From Otatea glauca (lineage: Eukaryota; Streptophyta; Magnoliopsida; Poales; Poaceae), in the NCBI GenBank assembly GCA_036346275.1, contig CM070719.1, positions 18,393,185-18,457,184 on the forward strand: DNA of 64,000 nucleotides, given 5' to 3'. Below the pieces are notes generated by a model. It searched no databases. It saw only the letters and a list, made by a program, of their open reading frames with translations, and was not told the DNA's origin. Of this stretch, positions 22,431-34,301 are shown piece by piece. The first letter of the stretch is position 1. Each line of letters starts with the position of its first letter. The translations under genes and the position numbers were made by a program.

Positions 22431-23336
22431 CCTTGATCTTTTTTACTTTTTTTCAGTGGATTACTTGTAAAGTTCCACCAAATGCTTCAAGGTACGGCTG
22501 ATACATGACCAATAGCCAGTGCATCCACACCTAAAATAGGGTTGTGCGGTGTTTACAACCTTGTTGGTTAAGTCTTGCTTCTATAAGCTGCCTAATCCTT
22601 TACATGTACTTTTCCACTTGGGATTACCACCTCCCTTGTGTGTTCTTCATTATTCCATTTTCTCCCTTTATGCCTTTGACCCTATCCGCAACTATGTCTA
22701 TTGTTAGCCTACTGTGCATGTGCATGTGCTTCGGGTATAGCATGTGTCCCAATAGGGATGGTGTAATGATTCTTCATCATGAGTTCATCATGCTTTTCTA
22801 CTTCTAGCAAAATGCAGATAAGCTCATAGTACTTCTAGTACTTGGTATGATGATACTGTTACTGCAGTATCCTTATATTAAGGTGGAAGGTGCATAATGT
22901 CTTGGCAATCATTTCAGCACCAGTAACTTTCTGGTGGCATAATGTCAGTTTAGAGACAAGTTTGTGCATAGTGGAGTTGTATGTTGCCATAGTTTTAAAA
23001 TCCCGAAAGTATAGGAGGGTCCACTCATGCTGTGCTTCTGGCAGTAGGGTAGATCTTTGTAGGTTGTATATCTCTTTTTGGGAATTCCATAGTGCCAGTG
23101 GGTCCCACTCCATCAAATATTCAGCCTTCAAGTCTGGATGGAAATGGTGCTTTAGGAAGTGCAAGGCTGCACACTTGGCGGCTTCAGGAAAAGTAGGGGG
23201 CGTCAGCTTTAGGCTGAGTGATGGTAGCTCGAAGAGATCGAGCTGTCAAGTTGATCTTAGCATCCATTGCCCAAGTGAGGTAATTGCTGATATTCACGAC
23301 GAGCTCTATAAATTCCTGCTTAGCAATGTCTAACAT
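22430..23336 (-). pseudogene. Old Copia relic: gag
   Basis: Gag opens at the ATG complementary to 23334-23336 (MLDIAKQEFIELVV, then NYLTWAMDAKINL), matching the usual Copia gag start with a 'NYLTW' block. The main piece 22859-23164 contains HHFHPDLKAEYLMEWDPLAL and QHEWTLLYFRDFKTMATYNS, strongly conserved in this gag family. Farther on KHDELMMKNH and a decayed knuckle (RCGCTGYWS near 22500) are visible. Stops and shifts occur throughout. It belongs with the pol pieces at 17105-18863. Confidence 0.85.
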
Positions 23337-23350
23337 ATCCTATTCATATT

Positions 23351-25250
23351 TGAGAGACCATGTGGTGGTCAATCCAAGTATGTGATGAGTATTTAATTGT
23401 GTTTTAAGTTTGTGATGCTCAGGTTTGAGTTTGAAATGAGTTTGCGTTGGTTTTGAGCAATTTGAGTTGAGGGCGGTAGTCCTGGGATTGTGGTACTACA
23501 AGGTTTTGTGAGGTGGTAGTTATTTTCTAGAGGGGAGTTTTTCTGGGTTGAGTGAGGGCAGTACTACCAGTATTAAAAATATAGTAGTATTGGCCAGGCC
23601 ATACTACCGGTCTTGTGAAGCGGTAGTTATTTTCCAGAACGTAATATTGGAGTATTGACAATTGTGGTTAAGTGATGTTTATTGTATATTCTTGTTGAGC
23701 AATGCTACATGACGTTTTGCTTGTCTGTGATGGTTGTAGGACTTCAGACCAGGTCATGGCGAGGCAGAGGAGACCGAGACTAGGCTAGAAGAGCTAAGAT
23801 CTAGACGATCACGGTGACTCCGAAAGATGACTAAGGTCATGGAGTTGCTACAAGCCTGGAAGACAAAGAGTTGAAGCATGAGCTACTGGTAATGGATATG
23901 GCGTGCAATAGCAAGGTGGACCGGAAATATTTTCAAGGAGTAGCCAAGGTCCAGAATGATAAAGGAAGTTAGGGCCATCATGGTCAAGCAGACAAGAACA
24001 TATGGTTTGCCAAATGACTTGGGCCTATTTGCTAGGGAGGACGGTTCGGGGGTCCAAACGCATGAGAGGCTTGATGGCAAGTCATTGGGACCACATGAAA
24101 GGTGACAGAGCATGGGTGATGTTTTAGGATGAAGGAAATGATAAAAGACAGGTAGTGTGGCATATTGATAACTTGCCTATTACCAGAGGTAGAGGCGGTT
24201 TAGAAAATCGCAGCATTAGCCTAAGTGGTTTAGGCAAGCCAAAGACGAGATGGACGTGATTCGAGCTCGTGGAGCTAATTGGAGCGTCATAGAGAAGGCC
24301 ACTTTGAGAAGTATGCATGTGAAAGCGTAAAAATCGTTATGGTGTTGAGTTAGCAGGTTAGCCCATGTTGAGTGTAGATGAAATCCACTGTGTCTAGGTT
24401 AGGGTTTTTGGGTTGCCTCCTCTATATATGGTGTTGAGAGGTGTAGAGGGAGGTGATAAGCTTTGTGAGAGAAGTGACCTCCTAAAGACAGATAAAGAGG
24501 AGAGTTTTTGTGTGGATATGTGCTCTAGAGAGAGCTTTGAGCTCTTGTGGAGAAGCTTCGAAATCATCCCTCTAAAGATGAAATAGAAATCAAATTTGTG
24601 CTCGTGATCTTGCTCAAGTTTTGACTCTTTCCCTTCTTGAGTTTTTGATCTCTCTTTGGTTTCTTTCCTTCTTGATATTGTATTGCCAAGGATGAACGAT
24701 TGATGGATGAATTCTCTGTAGATCATATCCCAATCATCTAGGAAAGAATCAACAATATCTACAAAGTTCTTATCAAGAAATCGGTTTTTAGCTTGGAAAG
24801 GAAGGATTCGTGGTAGATCATATTCTTACACATTTGAGGGATGTTTCTTTATTGTTCTTGCTTGCTGTGACATGTGGGAGGTCACCCAAGATCACCTTTA
24901 TCATTAAATCCCCACGAGTACGCTCAGATTGAAGTTTGTGGCTTTTGACCTGGTTTTGGTGAAACCTTCTCTATATTTGAAAAAGGATATAACTTTGATG
25001 TCAATCCTTGTGATTAATGATTGGAATATGTTCCTGACATCAATAGGAAGGTGCATGCAAAATTTCACAAGATTTAGATGATCCAGTCAAAAGTTACATC
25101 ATTTATTGGATCTGACATTATGCCAATTTTCCTATTCGTCCTGATTTTACTATTTATCCAGCAGTAACGGACTCTGGACTACGGTAGTACCGCCTCTGGT
25201 TGATTTCTATGAAAATGTATTCTTTCTCTTGTCTTTTGATGAAGTGAGGT
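23351..25250 (+). repeat. Old LTR related to Copia element 1
   Basis: It begins TGAGAGACCATGTGGTGGTC, a variant of the TGAAGGACCATGTGGAGGTC start of element 1 LTRs, and then follows the same order: GTGATGAGTATTT, a GTTTGAGTTTGAAATG stretch, palindromic GGTAGTACC-type motifs, GGTTGTAGGACTTCAGACCAGGTCATGG, and a TATA box (CTCTATATATGG) near 24420. The right boundary is not resolved; a GGTAGTACC motif still occurs near 25190. It starts 15 bp upstream of the gag ATG of the neighbouring relic. Confidence 0.6.
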
Positions 25251-25379
25251 TTTGGTTGGTTCTTTTATGGGAAATAATTGTTGATCATTAACCCCATCTG
25301 ATCGTCATTTTCGAAATTTTTATTGTTTTCGCTCGTCTGAACAATATTTTTGTGCGAATAGCCACTGGCATTCATTTTT

Positions 25380-25990
25380 TGCGGAAAATGGCCCCCTGGC
25401 TGGACAATAGCGCGTGTGGGAGGCCCTGCTCTGGGTGAACCGCGCACGTCAGGCGCTGCAGACGGAATGTCGTGGACGCAAGGCACTGCGCAGGCCGAAG
25501 CAGCGGACGTGAGACGCTGCATGACCGGGAGCAGCGGGCGCCGCACTGGGAAGCAGCGCTCGCCAGGCGCTGCACTGGGCAACAGCGTCTCCCGGGCGCT
25601 ACAACGGTGGGCCTCGCGCATGTGCAAACGGAGGAGAAACCAGGCGCATGCAGAGAGAAGAAACCGGGTGCATGCATAAAGACCGAAGTTTCTCGTGCGG
25701 GTCCTGCCATTTGGCTCATTTTTTGGAAAAAGCGACCTAGCCTCTGCTGCTTTTCTCACCGGTGTTCACACGCGTTGCCTGACGAAGATCGGCCCTGGAT
25801 CGTGTTGGCACGCGGCGGCTCCGCAAAACCGGCCCCGGGCCGAAGCACTACACGGGTCACGTGTTTTTCCTTTGTGTCACATTGATCCGTCCCATCCACA
25901 CGCCGAAAGCAGCGACCGAATTTTGCTTCTCGTGCGCAATGGCTCTTTCCCTCGCTATAAGTGACGGACTAGCATTAGGCAATGGGCAAG
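25380..25990 (+). promoter_or_regulatory. GC-rich island and candidate promoter at the MULE 5' side
   Basis: A GC-rich block with repeated GGCGCTGCA-like motifs (CAGGCGCTGCAGACGG, GAGACGCTGCATGACC, CAGGCGCTGCACTGGG) and two related ATTTTTTGCGGAAAATGG / CATTTTTTGGAAAAAGCG motifs at about 25373 and 25720, as often seen near MULE ends. A TATA-like CGCTATAAGTG near 25953 precedes a purine-rich leader. Frames that are open here on both strands show no domain. Confidence 0.4.
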
Positions 25991-26204
25991 GCAAATAAAC
26001 CAGAGATAGAGCGAGGGCATTCGGCAGCCGCGGAGAGAGCTAAGAAAAGAGAGATCTCCAAGAGGAGAGACGCGAGGAAAACAGGGAGCGAAAAATAAGT
26101 GGAAATAGAATTTCAAATCAGAATTCGAGAGAAATTTAGAGGGTGTTCATAATTTGGTGAAGTTTACGCTAATTTAACCATGTTTTCGAGTATTTTATTT
26201 GTGA

Positions 26205-27290
26205 TTCGTATTTTATAGGTATTCTTCAGGAAGGTTTTTCGGTACGTTGCTTGGCTTTAGTGATCTCGGTACAACTTCGAGAAGGTTAGTTAGAAATCTT
26301 CAGGAATACTAGTATAGTATTTTTGTAATATTAGTGTAATTTGTACAACATTAGTAGAAGGAGCATTACATAAAACCATGTCATTAGTACAATGAACAGT
26401 ACATGAAATGACAGTAACTGTATAACCAGTATTACATAAAATGACAGTAGTAGTGTAATGAGTAGTACGCAACATGAGGTATAATTATTGTAATATTACT
26501 GCAAGTAGTGTATGTGAAATGACCATGTTGGTTTATTTACTAGTTCGTGATTGAGGATAGAATGCGTAAATAATGGTGTGTACTTAGCTTGATTTTAATG
26601 CAATTAATGGTGTGTTCATGAAAGGTGTAAATAATAGTGTGTACTTTGTGTGATTGTAGTGCAATTAGTAGTACATAAAATAAAGGTAGTGGTATATGCA
26701 ATGACAATGTTAGAATAACTACCCGTACATAAAATAACAGTACATGGCATAAGTAATGGCACAATTATCGGTGTTCATGTTTTGTAGGAATATATTCCGA
26801 GCTATCTTTATTTTATGGATTAACTGATTTGGGTTCCCTATTTGACAGGTGCACTCCAGGAAGGTTATTTTGCAAGTTGGTAGAGGTTTTCTAGTCTTCC
26901 TTAGAGCTTCACATAGGTTAGTTTTTAATCTTTAGAAATATTAGTGTGATATTGTTATAATACTAGTATAATAAGTACAATATTAGTAGAACTAGTATGA
27001 CATAAAACTACAGTACTAGTCGAACGAACAGTACATGAAATGACAGTGTTGGAATAATGGTAAATACATACGTTAACAGTGCGTAGTTAGTGGTCATAAA
27101 CGGTGTAAATAATGGTTTGTAATTAGTACTATATGAGAAAAGGGTATTAGCATATGGAATGACAATGTTACAATAAGTAGCCATACATAAATTAACGGTA
27201 CATGGCGTAAGTAATGGTGTAATATTAGTGAAATATTTGTTTGAATATTGTAATATTAGTGTAGTATCAGTATGATGTGACATAATCACT
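26205..27290 (+). repeat. Tandem duplication (about 600 bp) in the MULE 5' leader
   Basis: Unit 1 (about 26205-26790) and unit 2 (about 26815-27290) share order and wording: a segment with CAGGAAGG bounded by AG on the left and GTTAG on the right, then ATATTAGTGTAAT, AGTACATGAAATGACAGT, GTGTAAATAATGG and TACATGGC-TAAGTAATGG. Internally the block is itself rich in short ACATAAAATGACAGT-like repeats. The AG...GTTAG frames suggest two copies of a noncoding leader exon. Confidence 0.65.
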
Positions 27291-27767
27291 ATTATGTGAA
27301 ATGACAGTAATACTGCGATAAGTGCATAATGTTAATAATTTTAGGATTATATTAACATAATATTTGTGTGAATATATTTTTACTCAAATCAGTTGTCTTT
27401 AGTTGAACACTTTGACATGTAAATATTTGACCATAGGAAAACGGTCTCGTATGGTTATCCTTTTAATGTAGTGCAACTGGGTACATGATGTTATTTTGCA
27501 AGAGGATGCACACATCAATATTATTGGACACGTATGTCCCATTTTAGTTATCCTCATTTTTAGCAGCAACTAACACCCTAAAAATGTGGTTAGATATTAC
27601 ATTAGGATTATTCAACCATCGGGCTACTTTTATAATGAATAATGAAAATATGGTCATTTGTTCTTACAGGTTATGTAAAATGAAAATAATACTGTGATGC
27701 ATGCATAATTTTAATAATGTTACGGTAATTTAATACACATCATTTATTATGGTAGGGTAGGTACTAC

Positions 27768-28470
27768 ATGGCAGATATCCTAGATTTGTTTGTGTTTTAT
27801 GGCGATGGCGTTGTTCGAGAGGGTCCATATGGGGTGGACCTTTCAAACTGCGAACGAAAGTTGATCCGGGCTTTGGGTCTGATGGAGATGGACCTGGTCG
27901 AGCTTCGGAGATGCGTGTGGAGCGCATTTGACGAGCAAACCTCCCGAAAGAAGCTTGTCATCGAGGCCGTACATGTCAGAGCTGTGGGAGGTTCGACGAA
28001 CTATTTGTGGACGCTATACAAGATCGCACGAAGCGCACAGTGGGGGGAATATATGCAAATTGTGATGAACCCTCTGGCGATGATACACCGTCGTCCGATG
28101 GTGTATGTGCGCTTCTTGGACAAAGGAGAAACATCAAGTCCTCGTGGTGGTGGTGGCGCCGTCGTCGAAGCATCCTCTGGGGGCATCCGGGAAGATGCTG
28201 CTGTGGATGAATTTCAGGCAAACGAAGACATTGGGCAATGGTGGTCCGCTCACATTGACTGCCACGAGGACCTGGGAGCCATGGAGGGTGTAGCATCAAT
28301 GTCCGATGAAGATGAGGACGTCGACACAGATAGTAGTAGAGATGAAGATGTAGCTCCCGTTGGTGGCATTGTGTCCACTGTTGTGGAGTACGTGTCTTCG
28401 CGGCTCGATGATCTGGTGAAGTCTTCCCTCGTGTTGCCGCAAGAAGGCAGCCATGGTTGGGCAACGCTTC
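27768..28470 (+). pseudogene. MULE transposase, N-terminal part
   Basis: An open frame from MADILDLFVFYGDGVVREGP through a moderately conserved N-terminal region (NCERKLIRALGLMEMDLVEL, RRPMVYVRFLD), then an acidic linker (SMSDEDEDVDTDSSRDEDV) into the start of the DNA-binding part. This is the usual N-terminal architecture of grass MULE transposases: PB1-like/low-complexity region, acidic linker, MuDR domain. The frame is closed only because the solo LTR starts at 28471; coding-type sequence resumes at 32621 after the GCTTC duplication. The start codon follows an AG-rich acceptor-like sequence. Confidence 0.75.
28466..28470. other. Target-site duplication GCTTC (left) of solo LTR
   Basis: GCTTC immediately precedes TGTAAGGCCC and recurs at 32621-32625. 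Confidence 0.9.
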
Positions 28471-31400
28471 TGTAAGGCCCCCATTTTCGATAAATTAATA
28501 TCGAAAATAGATACCATGTGCATACAGTACTAGTCCCATGATCAGTGACTAGTACGCACAAATACAAATTGATATCACAGTCATACACAACTTTATTATT
28601 ACAGCGGAAGCAAATACTTAATATTCTTACAATACCAAAAGTAAAAGCATAACAGTGGAGACATTCATCTTGTAGTATGCCTTTTATCCCAAAATCCCCA
28701 CAGCAAGCGACAAGGAGAACCTAATAAAACTCATCGTTCACATCCCGAATCTCGCATCGTAAAAGGTGTCGTCGGGTAACTGCTCTTCACCTAAAAATTA
28801 TCAACATGGCAAGTTGAGTACTTACGTACTCGCAAGACTTTTGCAAAACCTATTATATATGCAGGCCATTTCAAGGAAAGGCTCATGGTTGTTTTGCATA
28901 AAGCTAAAATTGAAATGTAAATACTGATTAATAGATTGAAAAGCGAACTTTAAGTAAAGGCGACTTAATATAAAAAGTAACAGAATGTAAGTATAAATAA
29001 GTCACATGTACCTAGGTATCATGACCATTTCCAAGAATCATTTCTACTGTCACAGCAGAAATTTCTGAGTAACCATTCCTACCAGTCCCAGGTAGAAATT
29101 CAGAGTTTTATGAAAATAAAAACCATCTAACTAGTGCTGGCGCACCAAGATTCCCATAACCGCGGGAACGGCTTTTCGAAAAGTTTGACACTCTGCAGAG
29201 TTGTACAGCTTTACCCACAAGTAATGATCAACCTCTTTTGCCAGGCCAGTAACATATTTCCTTTGGTGTGTCGGCAAGGAGATCATAACAAAACCGTTAC
29301 ATTGTTTAATCCTAACTTTGCACCAGCCCGGTGACGTCAAGTCGTACTATGGTATTTATGTTTGCACAGTCACTGCACAATAATGATTAGGCATGTCCAT
29401 AGTATGGCATTCACCGTTGTATTAGCAAACGTGACTCCCAACACCTCGGTGTGGGCGCCCCTACGAGCAACCAGTCACTGAAGAAGCTCGTACTACTCCA
29501 GCCTACCAATGTGCAAAGCTAGTTTTAAGCAACTTAATAGGTTAAGACTGTCCCATACCAGCACTTGTGGTTATACGGTAAATTCTTGGGTTTAACGAAC
29601 ACGTAGTTCGGTCCTTAATCCGATACGGGCAATAATCTCCACCCTACACTACGTACAAGTCTCTTGTACACCCGGCTATTGCCAATAATTGCCCGCATCT
29701 AAAACATAGTTTTATTTTCATTTTTAACCAAACTACCAACCAAAGAGGTCATATCCATTAAGTTGTCATATCCAACATTTTTAATCATGTCAAGATTTTA
29801 TTTTGCTTTAAGCATGGCTAAGCATGTCACTAAATGTGAACAACCCAGATTGACATCAAATAATGTCTATGCTATTCTAGGTTTATCAAGGTTCACAATT
29901 GCATACTTATCTAGGAAGTTCCATAAGTCTATAGGTAGAACTACCAGTACCCATAATATAGCAGACTTTTAGTAAAATAAAGTATGCAGTAAAACATTTA
30001 GTGAAAGCATTTGTAAATCTGGGATCAATATGGTCAAAGGGGGTGCTTGCCTTGTTGATGATCTTGACGTCAAACTCGATCGTCGAACTCACAAGTTTCG
30101 CTCGGGTGCTACGTCGAATAATAATAACATGGCAATTCAATAAAATAAAAGGATCGGACATAAGAGCCAAATAAAATCAACCGCTTGAATCAACATATCC
30201 GTTGTTCATCGATTTACAAGTTCGTGTTTATTTTCCGATTAGGTTCTAATATTAACCAATCTTATTTTCTTGAATAATTCACTTTTATTTATCATTTTCA
30301 GAGACCATTTTTTTACAGGTTTTACTATTCGGATTTTCAATTTCTAAATTCAAAATTATTTAAATTGCTATTATGGAACTACTTTCTTACCCTATATTAT
30401 ACTTCAAATATTTTCCATGGTACACCCTAAGTATTTTTGCATATTCAGGTTCCTAGCAAAGCATGGAATCTATTAAAATTTATTTCATTTAATTTGAAGT
30501 TGAATTGCGAAATTCTATTCACAACATATTTCAAATTCTTTCTTTAAATTTAAATCTGAAATTCAAACAGAGTTCATTTTGAAATATTTTTGCATATTCT
30601 GAATCTACTTGATTTTAGATGAATTTAGAAATTTATTCCACTTCATTTGGTTGGATAGTTCAAAAGATATTCAAGTTTGAATATATTCGGTTTTGTAAAT
30701 CTGAAAATTAAAAACTTTACTAAATTGGAAAATACGCCTTAACCAAGCACGCTTTCCTTTTCCGTATTGCGCTGGGTGAGGCTCGACGGGCCGGGCCCAT
30801 TCGCAGAGAGATCTTTGGCCTGCGGAGCGGCCGACACGCTGAGCCCGCGAGTTCTCTCGTCTGGTGACAGTGGTCCCGCGACGTCGGTGTTACCAGCGCA
30901 CAAGAGACCGAGCAGGAGGCCCACATGGCGGTGACACCGAGCAGAGAACTCACTCCCGAGCTCACCGCGCGAGAGGTGGCGGAGAAGGGAATGGACTCAG
31001 TTCGTGCTCAGGGGACCTACGCGCGTCTAGGGGAGGTGATGCTTCGGCCGGAGGTGGCCGGAGGTGGCCTGCCACCGGAGAGGGGCGGCGGAGCTCACTG
31101 CTCACCGGCGTTCCGGCGAAACGACGGCATCCCGAGACGAATGGGTACCACAGAGAGCATCAGTGGACCACGGAGATCTCATTTTTAGCTTTAGCGCAAA
31201 GAAATGAGTAATGGAGAGGTGATCTCACCGTGCGACTACGACGGCGGCGGAAGGAGGTCGTCGCAAGGGCTCGCCGGGGAAGAAGAAGGAAAACTGAGGT
31301 TGCGTGAAGAAAGTAGAGGTTAGGAGGATGCTTTTGGTGAATTGGTTCGACCAATGGTTCGGCGGAGAGCTAGTTTGGGCAGTTTCCCCTCTTTCAGGTT

Positions 31401-32620
31401 TTTGGCTGGAGATGGGGAAGAAGAGGGTGGCTGGCGGCGATGAAGCGCTTTGGTTCGGTTTTTCTGGTTCCAGGAGGACGTGCGACGCTTTGGCGGGGTT
31501 TAAATAGACAAATGAGGCGGTGCCACAGTGCTTGGACAGAGAGGTGAAGACGGCGGCTTGGTGAGGCTTCTCGGCCGTTCCTCGGTGGAGAGAGGACGCA
31601 GCGGCCGAGGCGGATCTGGCGTGCTTGGGAGACGTCTTTGGCGTCCTCGGGTGGCGAGTTGCGGCGTGTGGCGACAAAGCGGGGCCGGTCTTTGCTCTGG
31701 CGAGAGAACAGCGAAACAACGGAGAAAACGGAAAGAACGGAAAAGAAGGAGCTGACAGGTGGGGCCAGGCGGTCAGCGAGAGAAAAGGAGTCGGCGCGAG
31801 GACAGCTGTCGGCGGGGCCCACATGTCACGAGACAAGGGTTTAAAAATCGAAATTCTCCGACAGCTCGAGGTAAAATCGGTAGTCTAGGCTAGAGGATAA
31901 GATCAAAATTTTACAAAACTTTTACTGAGGTTGGAAAGATAAATATCAGGGTCTAGAAAAATTTTCAGATTAATTTGATGAATATAAATATTATTAAAAA
32001 TCTGACAATGCATCATATTCTTGATTTTAATTGATTCGGTTTTCGTTAAATTGAGGATAAAATAAATTTATTATTTTATGAAACTTTTGACAGGATTGGC
32101 ACTAATATTATATACCTTTAATAAAATTTAATAATTTTATATTTGATATTTTATTTTTAATAATTACGACCTTGCATTTTCCATATTTTAAGATTATTTG
32201 TTTTGAATTTCTAAAATTACTAAATGAAGAGATAAATTCATGATATTTTTACCAGGGTTGGTTTAAGTTAATATGTCGGCATGGTTAAAATTTCAACTAT
32301 GGTTAAGGTGAAAAATATCCTGATCAAAGATTTTGGTTGATTTTTTTCTCTTCATGATCATTTGCATTTTATTTTATTTTATTAATTCCCAGACAGAACA
32401 AAAGGCATAATCATGATTCTGAGATTTTTAAGGATTTTCTTGACTTTATATTTTTACCTTTTGCCTTTTACCATTTTACTATATAGCATTTTGGATTTCT
32501 TTTAATAGGAAAAGCCAAAAGAAACTCTTTAATTCAAGAAAAATCAGAAAACATAACAATAAATCATATGGGTATTTTTAATATTATATTTCTGACTTTA
32601 TTGAATTTTGGGTTGTTACA
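28471..32620. mobile_element. Solo LTR, 4.15 kb, of the TGTAAGGCCCC/TGTAACGACC family
   Basis: It begins TGTAAGGCCCCCATTTTCG and ends TTGGGTTGTTACA, flanked by GCTTC on both sides, and no internal gag-pol, PBS or second LTR is present, so it is a solo LTR left by LTR-LTR recombination. Conserved blocks shared with 55430, 58715 and 63383 include GTACTAGTCCCATGATC, AGCGGAAG, GTTGAGTACTTACGTACTC and GGCTATTGCC. A GC-rich part (30720-31890) has a minus-strand TATA-like CTATTTAAACCCCG near 31505, hinting that transcription runs on the minus strand. If so the LTR starts at 32620 as TGTAACAACCC. Open frames inside are not supported as genes. Confidence 0.9.
30720..31890 (-). promoter_or_regulatory. 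GC-rich promoter-like segment inside the solo LTR
   Basis: A sharp GC-rich segment within the AT-rich LTR. On the minus strand CTATTTAAACCCCGCC (about 31500) is followed by long open but low-complexity Ser/Pro/Arg frames and CTTCTTCC-rich leader sequence, as in a plant core promoter and 5' leader. No known domain is encoded. It may be the LTR promoter; captured host promoter DNA is an alternative. Confidence 0.4.
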
Positions 32621-34050
32621 GCTTCCCTACGAAGAGTGCCGCCCACGAGTGCGATTCGAGATATCTGGTGAACATCGGTATACGTCATCGGGTGTCTGAG
32701 TCCAACCCGGATACGTACGTTGTGAAGTGCTTGGATCCTATCTGTCCCGGCAAGATCTATGCGTAGAAATTTAAGGGCACCAGTTCAGACTTCAGGATAA
32801 CGGTCCGGACGGATCACACCTGTGTGCTTGCTGAGCCACTGCAGAAGCACAGAAATATGATGTCCTCATATGTGGCCAGCTTGATTTCTCACTTGGTAAC
32901 AGCGGATGTGACCATTTCACCAAAACTATTGATGGCTGACGTGGTTAACATGATGGGATATCCTGTAAGCTACAGTAAGGTGTGGCGAGCGAAGAAGAAA
33001 GTCATAGAGATGTTGTACGGCTCATCCGAAGAGGCGTACAACCTTTTTCCACAGATGCTTCACCAGATTGCTGAAGCCAATCAGGGGACCTACATCAACA
33101 AGATGGACAGACCCCACCCCACGAAGTTTCCAAACTGTTCTATCTTGGACCGTGTGTTCTGGGCATTCGGACCTACCATTTTGGGCTTCAAGTACTACCG
33201 GCCAGTGCTGACCATGGACGGCATGTTCCTGTCTAGCAAGTACAAGGGTACCATACTGATGGCGGTTGCCACAGACGCCAATGACCAGCTACTCTCGATG
33301 GCCTATGTGATCGTCGAAAGCGAGAACACGAAGAGCTGGTTGTGGTTTCTAGCAAATATTAAGCAGGCAGTTGTCCAGGACCGCTCGAAGGTGTGCCTCA
33401 TCACAGACATGCATGCTGGGTTAATGTCCGCCATCAGCACTATGCAAGGAGGTACACAGCCACCGTACCAGTGGAATGACGTTGTCAATCGATGGTGCAT
33501 GAGGCATCTTGCCGCAAACCTGCATAGGCGGTTCCGCAGCAAGAAAATCATGAAGACATTCAAGAGGCTCTGCTTGCAGAACTAGAGAAGGAAGTTTGAG
33601 GCAATATGGAGAGTACTGGATAAGGAGACATGCAACATGTCGAATCCTTGCTCCATGACACCGACGGCGCAAGGTATGGCATAATGACGACCAACATGTT
33701 GAAGGTTTACAACGGTGTTCAGAAGGGGGTCCAATCCCTGCCAATCATCTGTTCGGGACATGGAGTACTTCAGCGCTGACCATCTGTTCGGGACATGGAG
33801 TTCGAAGTTCAACTCCTACGGCCTAAACATGCATTACAGGGAGTTATGGCCGGGCCAAGTGACTTGGTTTCAGAATGACAGTCTGAAGAGGACTGGGTGT
33901 GGACGGTGGCAGTCGCGATGAATCCATAACGACTTGGACACAAGTCAGTGCGGAGATGCACTAGGTCCACGAAGGTGCCGGTTGTGTAGGGGAGTGGGCC
34001 ATACAGTGAAGAACTGCCCGAATAGGGTAGGCTCATCTAACTATCCATAG
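32621..34050 (+). pseudogene. MULE transposase, DNA-binding, catalytic and zinc-knuckle parts
   Basis: After the duplication comes YVVKCLDPICPGKIYA, the zinc-chelating end of the MuDR domain, closed by TAG at 32764. The main frame 32824-33585 (253 aa) carries YSKVWRAKKKVIEMLYGS, then the MULE catalytic domain: YRPVLTMDGMFLSSKYKG (first Asp), KVCLITDMHAGLMSAI (second Asp) and CMRHLAANLHRRF (the C2H insertion). A stop follows at 33583-33585, then FEAIWRVLDKET and GARYGIMTTNM continue the domain in shifted frames, and a CCHC knuckle (CRLCRGVGHTVKNC) ends it near 33975-34020. Transposase cuts and joins the element DNA. At least two stops, frameshifts and a small duplication near 33740-33805 make it non-functional. 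Confidence 0.88.
33735..33805 (+). repeat. Short tandem duplication within the transposase
   Basis: ATCTGTTCGGGACATGGAGT occurs twice, about 42 bases apart, replacing sequence normally found between the catalytic domain and the knuckle. Confidence 0.75.
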
Positions 34051-34095
34051 GAACATCGGACAATGTACTTTGACATGTGATTGCAGTAGAAGCAA

Positions 34096-34240
34096 GTAAT
34101 GTCACGTTATGTAATGTCATGTTATGTAATGTCATATTTTATAATGTCATGTACTTTCATGTTATGTAATTTCATGTTATGTAATGTCATATTATGTAAT
34201 ATCATGTACTTTCATGTTATGTACTGTCCTGTTATGTGGT
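34096..34240 (+). repeat. Minisatellite based on TAATGTCATGTTATG
   Basis: About 145 bases made of imperfect 10-15-base units (TAATGTCATGTTATG, TAATGTCATATTATG, ACTTTCATGTTATG), lying between the transposase 3' end and the PMD gene start. Confidence 0.85.
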
Positions 34241-34301
34241 TTGGTGTTATTTGCTAATGTAACTCTTCGTTCCATCTTGTTTTTTTGTCTTCTTGTAGGA
34301 C

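Noticed and set aside
25265..25885. Cys/Arg/Pro-rich frames on both strands as genes
   Set aside because: GC-rich sequence keeps several frames open at once, repeats of GCGCTGCA explain the composition, and no domain is seen.
27008..27289. 93-aa minus-strand frame in the MULE leader
   Set aside because: It is an artefact of the ACATAAAATGACAGT-type tandem repeats; no coding character.
31225..31836. 203-aa minus-strand frame as a host gene
   Set aside because: Low-complexity Ser/Pro/Ala/Arg composition inside a solo LTR, overlapping open frames on both strands, no domain.
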